64,000 nt of DNA, taken from Bolinopsis microptera (lineage: Eukaryota > Ctenophora > Tentaculata > Lobata > Bolinopsidae). A model generated the notes under the pieces. The model searched no databases and was not told the DNA's origin. It worked only from the letters and a program-made list of their open reading frames with translations. The DNA lies in the NCBI RefSeq assembly GCF_026151205.1, contig NC_087082.1:3254001-3318000 (forward strand), given 5' to 3'. Below are positions 46,501-54,600 of this stretch, piece after piece (the first letter of the stretch is position 1; each line of letters starts with the position of its first letter). The position numbers were made by a program, and so were the translations under genes.

Positions 46501-49500
46501 ATGGGCCACCTACCCCGGAACATAAATCGCATACGGGGGTAAAGATTTTCAATCTTGATTTTACCAGGATTTCAGCTATTTTGGGATGGGCGTGGCCCCT
46601 GGGAGTGGCCTGAGTGGGTTGGGAGGTCGAAACTTGATTTTTATGATGGTTTGGGATAGGCAGTACCCATTTTTATACTAGAACATGGGCCACCTACCCC
46701 GGAACATAAATCGCATACGGGGGTAAAGATTTTCAATCTTGATTTTACCAGGATTTCAGCTATTTTGGGATGGGCGTGGCCCCTGGGAGTGGCCTGAGTG
46801 GGTTGGGAGGTCGAAACTTGATTTTTATGATGGTTTGGGATAGGCAGTACCCATTTTTATACTAAAACATGGGCCACCTACCCCGGAACATAAATCGCAT
46901 ACGGGGGTAAAGATTTTCAATCTTGATTTTACCAGGATTTCAGCTATTTTGGGATGGGCGTGGCCCCTGGGAGTGGCCTGAGTGGGTTGGAGGTCGAAAC
47001 TTGATTTTTATGATGGTTTGGGATAGGCAGTACCCATTTTTATACTAAAACATGGGCCACCTACCCCGGAACATAAATCGCATACGGGGGTAAAGATTTT
47101 CAATCTTGATTTTACCAGAATTTCAGCTATTTTGGGATGGGCGTGGCCCCTGGGAGTGGCCTGAGTGGGTTGGGAGGTCGAAACTTGATTTTTATGATGG
47201 TTTGGGATAGGCAGGTACCCATTTTTATACTAAAACATGGGCCACCTACCCCGGAACATAAATCGCATACGGGGGTAAAGATTTTCAATCTTGATTTTAC
47301 CAGGATTTCAGCTATTTTGGGATGGGCGTGGCCCCTGGGAGTGGCCTGAGTGGGTTGGGAGGTCGAAACTTGATTTTTATGATGGTTTGGGATAGGCAGT
47401 ACCCATTTTTATACTAAAACATGGGCCACCTACCCCGGAACATAAATCGCATACGGGGGTAAAGATTTTCAATCTTGATTTTACCAGGATTTCAGCTATT
47501 TTGGGATGGGCGTGGCCCCTGGGAGTGGCCTGAGTGGGTTGGGAGGTCGAAACTTGATTTTTATGATGGTTTGGGATAGGCAGTACCCATTTTTATACTA
47601 AAACATGGGCCACCTACCCCGGAACATAAATCGCATACGGGGGTAAAGATTCTCAGTCTGGATTTGTATGGGATTTGACCTGGATTTCAGCTATTTTGGG
47701 ATGGGCGTGGCCCCTGGGAGTGGCCTGAGTGGTTTGCGAGGTCGAAACTTGGTTTTTATGATGGTTTGGGATAGGCAGTACCCATTTTTATACTAAAACA
47801 TGGGCCACCTACCCCGGAACATAAATCGCATACGGGGGTAAAGATTCTCAGTCTGGATTTGTATGGGATTTGACCTGGATTTCAGCTATTTTGGGATGGG
47901 CGTGGTCCCTGGGAGTGGCCTAAGTGGTTTGAGAGGTCAAAACTTGGTTTTTATGATGTTTGGGATAGGCAGTACCCATTTTTATACTAAAACATGGGCC
48001 ACCTACCCCGGAACATAAATCGCATACGGGGGTAAAGATTTTCAATCTTGATTTTACCAGGATTTCAGCTATTTTGGGATGGGCGTGGCCCTGGGAGTGG
48101 CCTGAGTGGGTTGGGAGGTCGAAACTTGATTTTTATGATGGTTTGGGATAGGCAGTACCCATTTTTATACTAAAACATGGGCCACCTACCCCGGAACATA
48201 AATCGCATACGGGGGTAAAGATTTTCAATCTTGATTTTACCAGGATTTCAGCTATTTTGGGATGGGCGTGGCCCCTGGGAGTGGCCTGAGTGGGTTGGGA
48301 GGTCGAAACTTGATTTTTATGATGGTTTGGGATAGGCAGTACCCATTTTTATACTAAAACATGGGCCACCTACCCCGGAACATAAATCGCATACGGGGGT
48401 AAAGATTTTCAATCTTGATTTTACCAGGATTTCAGCTATTTTGGGATGGGTGTGGCCCCTGGGAGTGGCCTGAGTGGGTTGGGAGGTCGAAACTTGATTT
48501 TTATGATGGTTTGGGATAGGCAGTACCCATTTTTATACTAAAACATGGGCCACCTACCCCGGAACATAAATCGCATACGGGGGTAAAGATTCTCAGTCTG
48601 GATTTGTATGGGATTTGACCTGGATTTCAGCTATTTTGGGATGGGCGTGGCCCTGGGAGTGGCCTGAGTGGTTTGCGAGGTCGAAACTTGGTTTTTATGA
48701 TGGTTTGGGATAGGCAGTACCCATTTTTATACTAAAACATGGGCCACCTACCCCGGAACATAAATCGCATACGGGGGTAAAGATTCTCAGTCTGGATTTG
48801 TATGGGATTTGACCTGGATTTCAGCTATTTTGGGATGGGCGTGGTCCCTGGGAGTGGCCTAAGTGGTTTGAGAGGTCAAAACTTGGTTTTTATGATGTTT
48901 GGGATAGGCAGTACCCATTTTTATACTAAAACATGGGCCACCTACCCCGGAACATAAATCGCATACGGGGGGTAAAGATTTTCAATCTTGATTTTACCAG
49001 GATTTCAGCTATTTTGGGATGGGCGTGGCCCCTGGGAGTGGCCTGAGTGGGTTGGGAGGTCGAAACTTGATTTTTATGATGGTTTGGGATAGGCAGTACC
49101 CATTTTTATACTAAAACATGGGCCACCTACCCCGGAACATAAATCGCATACGGGGGTAAAGATTTTCAATCTTGATTTTACCAGGATTTCAGCTATTTTG
49201 GGATGGGCGTGGCCCCTGGGAGTGGCCTGAGTGGGTTGGGAGGTCGAAACTTGATTTTTATGATGGTTTGGGATAGGCAGTACCCATTTTTATACTAAAA
49301 CATGGGCCACCTACCCCGGAACATAAATCGCATACGGGGGTAAAGATTTTCAATCTTGATTTTACCAGGATTTCAGCTATTTTGGGATGGGTGTGGCCCC
49401 TGGGAGTGGCCTGAGTGGGTTGGGAGGTCGAAACTTGATTTTTATGATGGTTTGGGATAGGCAGTACCCATTTTTATACTAAAACATGGGCCACCTACCC

Positions 49501-50887
49501 CGGAACATAAATCGCATACGGGGGTAAAGATTCTCAGTCTGGATTTGTATGGGATTTGACCTGGATTTCAGCTATTTTGGGATGGGCGTGGCCCCTGGGA
49601 GTGGCCTGAGTGGTTTGCGAGGTCGAAACTTGGTTTTTATGATGGTTTGGGATAGGCAGTACCCATTTTTATACTAAAACATGGGCCACCTACCCCGGAA
49701 CATAAATCGCATACGGGGGTAAAGATTCTCAGTCTGGATTTGTATGGGATTTGACCTGGATTTCAGCTATTTTGGGATGGGCGTGGTCCCTGGGAGTGGC
49801 CTAAGTGGTTTGAGAGGTCAAAACTTGGTTTTTATGATGTTTGGGATAGGCAGTACCCATTTTTATACTAAAACATGGGCCACCTACCCCGGAACATAAA
49901 TCGCATACGGGGGGTAAAGATTTTCAATCTTGATTTTACCAGGATTTCAGCTATTTTGGGATGGGCGTGGCCCCTGGGAGTGGCCTGAGTGGGTTGGGAG
50001 GTCGAAACTTGATTTTTATGATGGTTTGGGACAGGTACTAACTATTTAAAACCCTAAACCTGTTCCAAATACCCCGGAACACAAATCGCATACAGGGGTG
50101 AAATCGCATACAAATCGCATACACAAATCAAGGAAACGTGCTCTCACCACGTTTTCTTTGTACAAAGGCGCGAAATTACAGAGAACCGTATTTTATAGAC
50201 TGACCTGCCCGAGTCTGTACAGTTTGCATATATCTGCCTCGGTCATTGGCACGTTGGATATTTCACTTGAGTGTACTAAACCCTGAAATGGTAAGGATTA
50301 ACAATTTAACAACTTTAATCCAAATAACACTGGAGAACAAAAAATTGCATCTCCAGAACACACAATAGAAGATGTTTAAAAAAGTCGTAAACTGTTACTA
50401 AGATCATAATTGAGTAAAATAAAATCGCTCCTCTGCATACCCTGATTTTAGAGGTGAAGTTCATGATGATACCAAACTGTTTGATGGCAGCTATCCAACC
50501 AGTTACTTGTTGGTTCTTTTCAAGTGTCTCGTATCCTGTCACATCTGCCGTACTAGGAACCACAGGTTTTATTACTTCTGGTCGTAGTTTTGAGACAACG
50601 AATAACTTTTAGAAAACGAAAAATGTTAAAGTTGAAAATTTCGTTATTCAGACAAATTAAATCTCACTCTGGTTGATAAACGTCTTGTACCGATCACGGA
50701 TTAGAAATCAACATGATGATCAATAAAGAAACCTGTTTTTGACGACACTCCGTTTCAATGTTAGAGTCAGTCTGCGTTTAGAAGGGTCTACAGTCAGCAC
50801 CTTCGCTTTGACCCTCTGATTCTGTTTAAAACTTGAGAGCTGGGTTCTTGATGTTGATATCAGCCATGTGGATCTTCGGTACAAAAC
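24323..50887 (-). CDS. PDCD11: Rrp5/PDCD11 homologue: S1-repeat ribosome biogenesis factor (partial)
   Basis: Rrp5/PDCD11 is a large nucleolar protein that binds pre-rRNA through many S1 domains and is needed for both small- and large-subunit processing. Sixteen exons join in phase: 50733-50887, 50441-50552, 50205-50282, 34035-34178, 32898-33784, 32535-32641, 29774-29955, 29484-29596, 29183-29309, 28713-28809, 28368-28523, 25395-25514, 25095-25217, 24763-24897, 24521-24627, 24323-24412. They give about 910 residues and ten S1 repeats, the first partial. Family hallmarks include GFVPKIHMADI, VGDFIVGYIKDFQDYGCFIE, KTHRYLPIT and MTLSLRKSR. The order matches repeats ~5-14 of animal PDCD11. The N-terminal repeats and the C-terminal HAT half were not found. 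The gene hosts a nested opposite-strand gene, an antisense LINE and a 16 kb intron of foldback DNA. Confidence 0.88.
25807..28347 (+). mobile_element. 5'-truncated LINE (RTE/CR1-like) with 9 bp target duplication
   Basis: The insertion is bounded by TCACAGTAC at 25798-25806 and again at 28348-28356, a likely target-site duplication. The 3' end has no normal UTR: the ORF stop at 28329-28331 runs straight into (AAGTC)n, a short-repeat tail as in RTE-type elements. There is no poly(A). The element stands in the intron between the Rrp5-like exons at 28368 and 25514, antisense to the gene. The uninterrupted ORF argues for a recent insertion. Confidence 0.8.
25854..28331 (+). CDS. LINE polyprotein: truncated endonuclease plus reverse transcriptase
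   Basis: The frame is open for 826 codons and continues upstream to the insertion boundary without an ATG, so the N terminus is missing. Residues ~1-110 are the C-terminal part of an APE-type endonuclease (VIGDFNAH, QLDFILVRKKW, GTDHRLVLSK). The reverse transcriptase spans ~330-620: KAPGDDGIPPEVLK, NWRGISLTSLVAKTLNRM, QNGFREGRSTTSHILALRRI, FVDFKKAFDSLHRG, GVLQGDTLAPYLF, the catalytic FADDIALIAD, and GLKMNEGKTKF. The C-terminal part (WTMTKRLEKMVDGCYTRMLR, RRLRLAGHAHRHPE) is typical of the same retroelements. Without its endonuclease start and promoter this copy is probably immobile, though the reverse transcriptase looks intact. The clade (RTE, CR1-like or related) needs a tree. Confidence 0.93.
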   Translation: MEVIGDFNAHLSKRDENDFGWYFHERTNRNGELLRDTALECNLEITNTRFRKKRGKMWTHLSDGTLNKSQLDFILVRKKWRNSVKNTEVYSFFSTLGTDHRLVLSKIKLSLRRAKKQPKKTWYNWGALKSDEDLQKRYAVEVKNRYSALCEQTDESEVTELYGHFVDAIADTNKAILPKREKKRRDDFAGDQRVQSVRTALQQAETVYHRDPSEDSRLSVKLIKTELDQVYQDIFEEDLVAKVRRVEMAADRCKNKESWNVINEITGRKAKGATQIRGNGAEERKKNWLGHFTNLLGSIPDVENEHPRIETQFEGLNISTEPFTVDELKAAKHRIKEGKAPGDDGIPPEVLKRCDLDEIVLSFCNKALTDGIAPDQWRISNIIPVPKKGDLTNPGNWRGISLTSLVAKTLNRMVLNRIQPAIEGVLRDTQNGFREGRSTTSHILALRRILEGARQRNLPVAMVFVDFKKAFDSLHRGILMQILKAYGIPDSIVDIINLLYVNTKGKVITPDGDTELFDILAGVLQGDTLAPYLFIIALDYCMRQALSKHPEIGFTIKPYRSRRVKAEKITDTGFADDIALIADTVKEAEMLMLEVERVAATVGLKMNEGKTKFITQNIENPDTIKSLGNNTIEHVEDFTYLGSRIRDSESDIRVRKGRAWGACHTLKKLWKSNLRKSIKTRVFTALVESVLLYGSETWTMTKRLEKMVDGCYTRMLRMALNINQYRDHVSNHSLYGDLPKVSSKITQRRLRLAGHAHRHPELTLNKLILWKPSHGHTNRGRPYLTLLDNLKADTGLKSVDEIARLMEDRKLWRTVVNGSREYYPP
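28368..29955 (-). CDS. PDCD11: Rrp5-like gene, middle five exons
   Basis: Exons 29774-29955, 29484-29596, 29183-29309, 28713-28809 and 28368-28523 finish one S1 repeat (GTRLLLSF) and encode two more (VYTVTVKSVKQLQLNVQL, NGRVHITEV, GFRHSKTHRYLPIT; then VVGQQITGYVKCIDHSGFLW to NKIDLSLV). Introns are short (about 160-450 bp) with GTATTT, GTTAGT, GTATTG and GTAAGT donors. The last donor at 28367 lies only about 11 bases from the end of the inserted LINE, so the insertion narrowly missed the splice site. Confidence 0.85.
29120..29144. repeat. Hairpin of two CRE-like TGACGTCA sites
   Basis: Eleven-base arms TGACGTCATCA face each other across TAT, in a short intron of the Rrp5-like gene. TGACGTCA is the palindromic CREB/ATF site; regulatory use is inference. 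Confidence 0.5.
29956..30773. other. Rrp5-like intron sequence upstream of the nested gene
   Basis: Contains the putative promoter side of the nested Ig-like gene. A plus-strand ORF at 30069-30263 (MFWDMLYHVGEIMPRISK) is protein-like for 64 codons but has no other support. No TATA box is obvious in the 200 bases before 30774. Confidence 0.35.
30774..32059 (+). CDS. Ig-domain type I membrane protein, three exons, nested in Rrp5-like intron
   Basis: Exons 30774-31595, 31800-31904 and 32021-32059 join in phase 0 and give 321 residues. Residues 1-22 are a signal peptide (MKFALGFLEILLFTLHTLPV). Two extracellular domains follow: a degenerate one with C71 and C132, and a clear Ig fold with C177 (YTLTCKTD), W190, C250 (FTYRCNSAV) and an extra Cys pair at 205/213. 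Five N-glycosylation sequons (NLT, NAT, NIS, NGT, NHT) are seen. Exon 2 encodes one transmembrane helix (residues 279-302, GIGLGVTAGILVLGAIIA) and a KRSK stop-transfer; exon 3 adds a 12-residue tail (VMMYGKLEETDA). Without splicing the frame would stop after exon 1 as a secreted form. Such proteins act in adhesion or recognition; no specific family is recognised. The tail has no ITIM-like motif. Confidence 0.82.
32171..32200 (+). repeat. Three units of TTATCTTGTC
   Basis: A 10 bp unit repeated three times, just downstream of the Ig-like stop codon, probably in its 3' UTR. Confidence 0.7.
32535..34178 (-). CDS. PDCD11: Rrp5-like gene, three exons including the 887 bp exon
   Basis: Exon 34035-34178 ends an S1 repeat (VVHVNPEKEKLSLSLNLLEE). 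Exon 32898-33784 carries three complete repeats (GVIEGFIVQLDATKEEAFLP; VGDFIVGYIKDFQDYGCFIE to RLLVSLKHSD; then GSIVECNIESVSEKWYEV) and the start of a fourth. Exon 32535-32641 continues it with FGYVHRAHLSDQGSSYKD. The large exon is flanked by TTGCAG and a GTTTGTG donor. Frames are intact throughout, in contrast to the 50.7 kb exon. Confidence 0.88.
34295..36974. mobile_element. Foldback element 2, nested inverted repeats
   Basis: Outer arms 34295-35303 and 35988-36974 are near-identical reverse complements (outer end TACTCCAGTAGCAGGGAGGT). The ~680 bp spacer contains a second inverted repeat, 35312-35380 against 35591-35657 (TCTACCCAGCTACCACCA). Each outer arm is made of two direct repeats of about 335 bp, each with GAGCCACGCCCATATTTCAT, GTGCGTATATGGG and GTCTTAGAGACTC. 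Long inverted ends built of direct repeats are the design of Foldback/Galileo-type elements. No transposase is encoded. It lies inside the 16 kb Rrp5-like intron, only about 115 bp from the exon ending at 34178. Confidence 0.85.
36975..37206. other. CpG-rich spacer between two foldback elements
   Basis: About 230 bp rich in CG and in TTCGCGAAT-like motifs, unlike both neighbours. Short ORFs here are not convincing. It could be original intron sequence or the outer part of the larger element. Confidence 0.4.
37370..45140 (+). repeat. Satellite array, left arm, ~180 bp monomer, roughly 40 copies
   Basis: Each monomer contains, in order, CCCCCGTATGCGATTTATGT, TCCGGGGTAGGTGGCCCATG, AGTATAAAAATGGGTACTAC, CTATCCCAAACCATCATAAA, TTTCGACCTCTCAAACCACT, GGGGCCACGCCCATCCCAAA and CAGACTGAGAATCTTTA. 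Lengths vary from about 170 to 205 bp, mainly by presence of a TCCCATACAAATT segment. Marked variants (CAATCCAAAATTCTAAAATT; ACGTTCATCCC; CCAAGGTTCGACC) recur about 740 bp apart, so four-monomer higher-order units exist in part of the arm. Confidence 0.95.
45141..45784. other. Non-satellite centre between the two arms
   Basis: About 640 bp. It has a weak inverted symmetry of its own: GATCTGAAAAAATGAGAGTT near 45315 and its diverged complement near 45530-45550, and TGATCAGGTGATTGG against CACATAATCACCCAATC. The middle is therefore probably an older, more diverged foldback core. No gene was seen. Confidence 0.6.
45785..50100 (-). repeat. Satellite array, right arm, inverted, roughly 22 copies
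   Basis: The same monomer as the left arm on the opposite strand, mean length about 190 bp. Two monomer types alternate in blocks: one with TTTTCAATCTTGATTTTACC, and one with TTCTCAGTCTGGATTTGTAT. A rare variant (GGTCCCTGGGAGTGGCCTAA) occurs at about 46410, 47906, 48842 and 49789; the last three are ~940 bp apart, which points to a five-monomer higher-order unit different from that of the left arm. Confidence 0.95.
50205..50887 (-). CDS. PDCD11: Rrp5-like gene, first three visible exons; one carries a frameshift
   Basis: Exon 50733-50887 reads GFVPKIHMADINIKNPALKF, then VKAKVLTVDPSKRRLTLTLK, but the two halves are in different frames: a run of four T (GTTTTAAAC, at about 50825-50831) has one T too many. 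Exon 50441-50552 gives STADVTGYETLEKNQQVTGW, then IKQFGIIMNFTSKIR. Exon 50205-50282 gives GLVHSSEISNVPMTEADICK, then LYRLGQ, which joins perfectly to the exon 16 kb away at 34178. Since all later exons are intact, the extra T is more likely a sequencing error or very recent mutation than old decay. A further degraded S1 exon may lie at about 51075-51150. Confidence 0.8.
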
Positions 50888-51229
50888 CTGCGGTCACGTG
50901 CTCAGTTAGATCGTCGGATTAATAAAATGCTCAGATGATGTGTTATATCTTATCATATAACTCATGAGATGTGTCAAAGGCTGGTTTTGTGGAGCAGAGA
51001 ATTTAATGACAAATTCAATGATACATTAGGTTAAAAGGGCACTACGTGGGCAAATAAAAATAGAGACCTTTCAGAAAAAACCCTGATGTTTCCGAAATAA
51101 CAACCCCCGAAATCCTCAAGTGACTATATAGCCTAAAAAAATGCACCTTTTATATCGGGGACGACAGAAATGGTTTATCTAACTGACTGTCTTAAAGATA
51201 TTGACCTGGGTATTTTATTTTTAAAAATA
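50888..51229. other. Expected position of the next Rrp5-like exon; degraded
   Basis: On the minus strand about 51075-51150 reads AIxSLEDFGGCYFGNIR or, in the next frame, YIVTxGFRG, both reminiscent of the S1 start that should precede GFVPKIHM, but stops and frame changes prevent a clean exon. An acceptor-like TTTTTTTAG lies before it. Low certainty. Confidence 0.2.
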
Positions 51230-51654
51230 TAATGCCGGTGTTTATTATTCGTTTTGCGAACCCACTTGGGGGGGCTACGCTTCATTTAAAAGAAAACAAT
51301 TCTACTTTTTCAAAGAGAAAAACGAAAAAAAAACCGGCCAATACTTTTAATTTGACCAAAAACAATAACAAATTTCAGTGTAATAACTATTCCGGGGTTA
51401 AGTTTAAATTACCAATTACCGGGCCCCGAACCCATGCTCTGGCTTTTTGGGTTTTTCCAGCCTTTTAAAATTAGCTCCCACTTTCCTGTCCCTTTCTTGC
51501 AGCTTCTTTGGGGGACAAATCCCCCTGATTCAAAAGGGAAATGGATAAAAGTGTGATTAAAGTTGCGGGAATAATCAGATTGACGGTACTCATGGTGATA
51601 GCACGAGCAACGAAACACAAAACTTTTTTCGCAGAACGAAATATGCTATCTTCG
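51230..51654. other. Homopolymer-rich low-confidence sequence
   Basis: Contains an unusual density of runs (GGGGGGG, AAAAAAAAA, CCGGGCCCCG, TTTTTGGGTTTTT, GGGGG/CCCCC) unlike the rest of the window. It forms the border between the interpretable gene region and the base-skewed region. A consensus of few, noisy reads would look like this. Confidence 0.45.
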
Positions 51655-54600
51655 AGGGATTTTTAATCTACACCCCACCCAAATTTTACACCTCCCCAAA
51701 GTTTAACATCAAAATTTAAACCACCAATAAATTCCCAGATCTCCCAAATACAACATACCCAACACCACAATATCATAAAAAGATCTATAACCCCCAAATA
51801 TCTACAATCCAACTACCCCACCTTCTTGCTCCCCCCCAACCAGCCCAAACACTTATAAATACAACAAAACATCTAATAATCCCACCCTAAATATACTTAA
51901 CCCTAAAACCAAGAATACTCAACCATAACAATACCTTTTCCCCTATTCAACCAATTCTCTGTTAATGCTAAATTCTACTTAACCACACCGATCAATCACT
52001 TCTCACTTAAACATCTCAATCCAAAAAACCACTAATCTTAAAATCTAAACCCCCAATAATCACACTAATCATCCCAAACCCAAATCATACCAACCAAACC
52101 ATCCTCTAACAACCATTTATATTCACCCCATTTATTATCTATACCACAAAATTCCCCCTCATCAACAACATAACGTACTTTAAAAAACACTACAACTAAT
52201 TGCTCCCAATTTTATACCCAACTTCACACTCCCCTTTACAATCACCACATTATCCATACTAATATGTAATAATTACCCCCCTCACCTCAAATTACCAAAA
52301 AACAACCAAACCGCTTTATACTTCAACCTTATTTAACAAAATATAAAAAAATAACACTTGTACACAAATCTATTCATATACACACAAAAATTTTCACATA
52401 AAACTTTTCAATTTTCCATTATGTTTTCTTAAGTTGCTGTGAAAAAAAGCACCCCCTTTTGGCACACTTTTCCCTATTTGAGCGCGCCTTACTTACCAAT
52501 CACTACTCTTATTCTTATATTTTATATTCTGACCAACACAAAAAATATAGATATATAACCCCCTCTATAATTTCTACTACTGATAACCAAAAAAACACCA
52601 TTACCAATACCCCCCTTAAAATTCTCATATTTCCAATTCCTTTACCATATACTTTTTTTCCCCCCACCTTTTATTTTTGGCGATCGTTTTTATAACATCG
52701 TTGGTCCAATTACTAAAATTATAATCTACAATATTTAATATACATAAACTAAATACCGATCCACACGATAAAATTTTCTACCACTAGCAAATTAAATTTA
52801 TAGTAAGAAGTAAAAAAAAATTCTTACACTAACAATAATATTATAAGATACACTACTTACTTTGTGTTCTTTAAACATTATATTTCTCACCCCTCCTCTC
52901 CAACTTATTTGTGCTATAAATGGCGTACTCCCCCCCCCCCCTCCTCCTACCAAATATAAATTAGATGATAAAATATGATCATACATAAAAAACAAAAATT
53001 GTTATTATAGCAGACGTAGAACGTATTTTGCTAGTACCTTATTAGTGGTGTTGTTTTTTTTTATTATTATATATTTCATACAATATACAAACACTACTCA
53101 ATTGTACATTGCGCCACCGCCACTGTTTTTACGTCTTTTTGTTCATACTGTATGGTTTCTAATTATTATCATCAAGTCTATCCTCCTCTTTTTGTAGGAA
53201 AATTGTTTCTTAGCTATTAATTACTAATAATCATGAAATTCTAATCAATGTTTTAGCTCATAACAAAGTCAACTCTTTAAAAATTTCCATGATAGTGTAA
53301 ATTGTAAATTAGTAGTAGCACTTTTGCATTGGAATGTTTGAATGTTGCGTAGTTTGAATTAATCTTTAATTTTAAATATAAATACAGAAATAGTTGAGTA
53401 GTAAAAATTTCACAATACTTTTCACATCAAAATATTATAATTATGATATTCATTATATATATTTATTTCACACTAATATTAACAATTGAAAAAAAACAAT
53501 TATCCTAAAATAATATTCATTCATCCTTTCCAACCTCTCAAATAAATAAACCTTTTAAACTCATAATAACACACATACCAAAGATAGATAGTAGATAGAG
53601 AAATCCTACAAACCTCAAAATTCAAATTAAACCCAATTATATACCTTTTCCAAACACAAACAACTACACACAACAAAATATAGATAAAAAAAACCCACAA
53701 CAAACCTAACACCACATAACCCAACCAAAACAACCATCTACACTAACTACATCCTTCTCATAAAAACAACCTCACCAAAAATTAATATATTTATTTACTC
53801 AAAAAAAAATTACCAAAAACTCAATTCAATCAAATAATACCACATCACATATTAAAATCATTAATCTTCTATAATAAAATATTTTCAAACTCTCTAATAC
53901 CTTACACCTAATTCCACTAACCACCTCTATAAATAAATCTATAATTTTTTAATAATTAACTACACTTTATTTAAAAAATTTATCCAAATTCTTTCCCGTT
54001 CTTAAACATCAAACATTCCTTCCTATATATAAATTTTGTACAATATAAATCACCATAATATATAAAACTCCCCAAAAAATAAACTCAAAACTATCCTTAT
54101 CTCTCTCCTAAAAAACAATTACATACATACTCCTACTCTCCAAAATATAAATCACCTCCAACATCTAAAATTATTTCCCTATACAACTTCTTTTATCACC
54201 CAACTCTATACATCTTTTACACTCAATTTTTCTCTTTTAATTTCTATCATAATCATAATCTTTATCATCTAATAAAATATAAAAACAATGAAAACTTAAC
54301 TCAAACATATCTTCCATCCAATCTCAATACCAATAAAACAATTTCCTAACATAAATTAACACAAACTCCAAATACTAATTTCTTAATAAACCCTTACATT
54401 CCTCAAACTCATATCCTCCTCTAATAATCATCATACTCAACACTCCCTTCCCAACCTCAACTAAACAACTAAAACATAAAAAAACAATTATAAATCTCAT
54501 CCTAGCCCTTTAATCATAAACCTCTCACCCTTATTTTTACTTAAATCAATATAAATATATTTTCTTTTTTTCACCACTCAAATTATCTCAAAACCTATAT

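Larger units (their letters stand above)
37207..50137. mobile_element. Giant foldback: two head-to-head satellite arms with terminal inverted repeats
   Basis: The outer ends, 37207-37244 and 50101-50137, are inverted repeats of about 38 bp containing GTATGCGATTTTGTATGCGA. Between them are a left arm of a satellite in one orientation (37370-45140), a 640 bp centre, and a right arm of the same satellite in reverse (45785-50100). Edge monomers are more diverged than inner ones, as expected if internal units are homogenised. The whole lies in one intron whose two flanking exons join in frame. Whether it moved as one element or arose by expansion of an inverted repeat is not known. Confidence 0.75.

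Noticed and set aside
37370-50100. CRISPR-like array of regular repeats and spacers
   Set aside because: Whole ~180 bp monomers repeat without unique spacers, there are no cas genes, and the host is an animal. It is a satellite.
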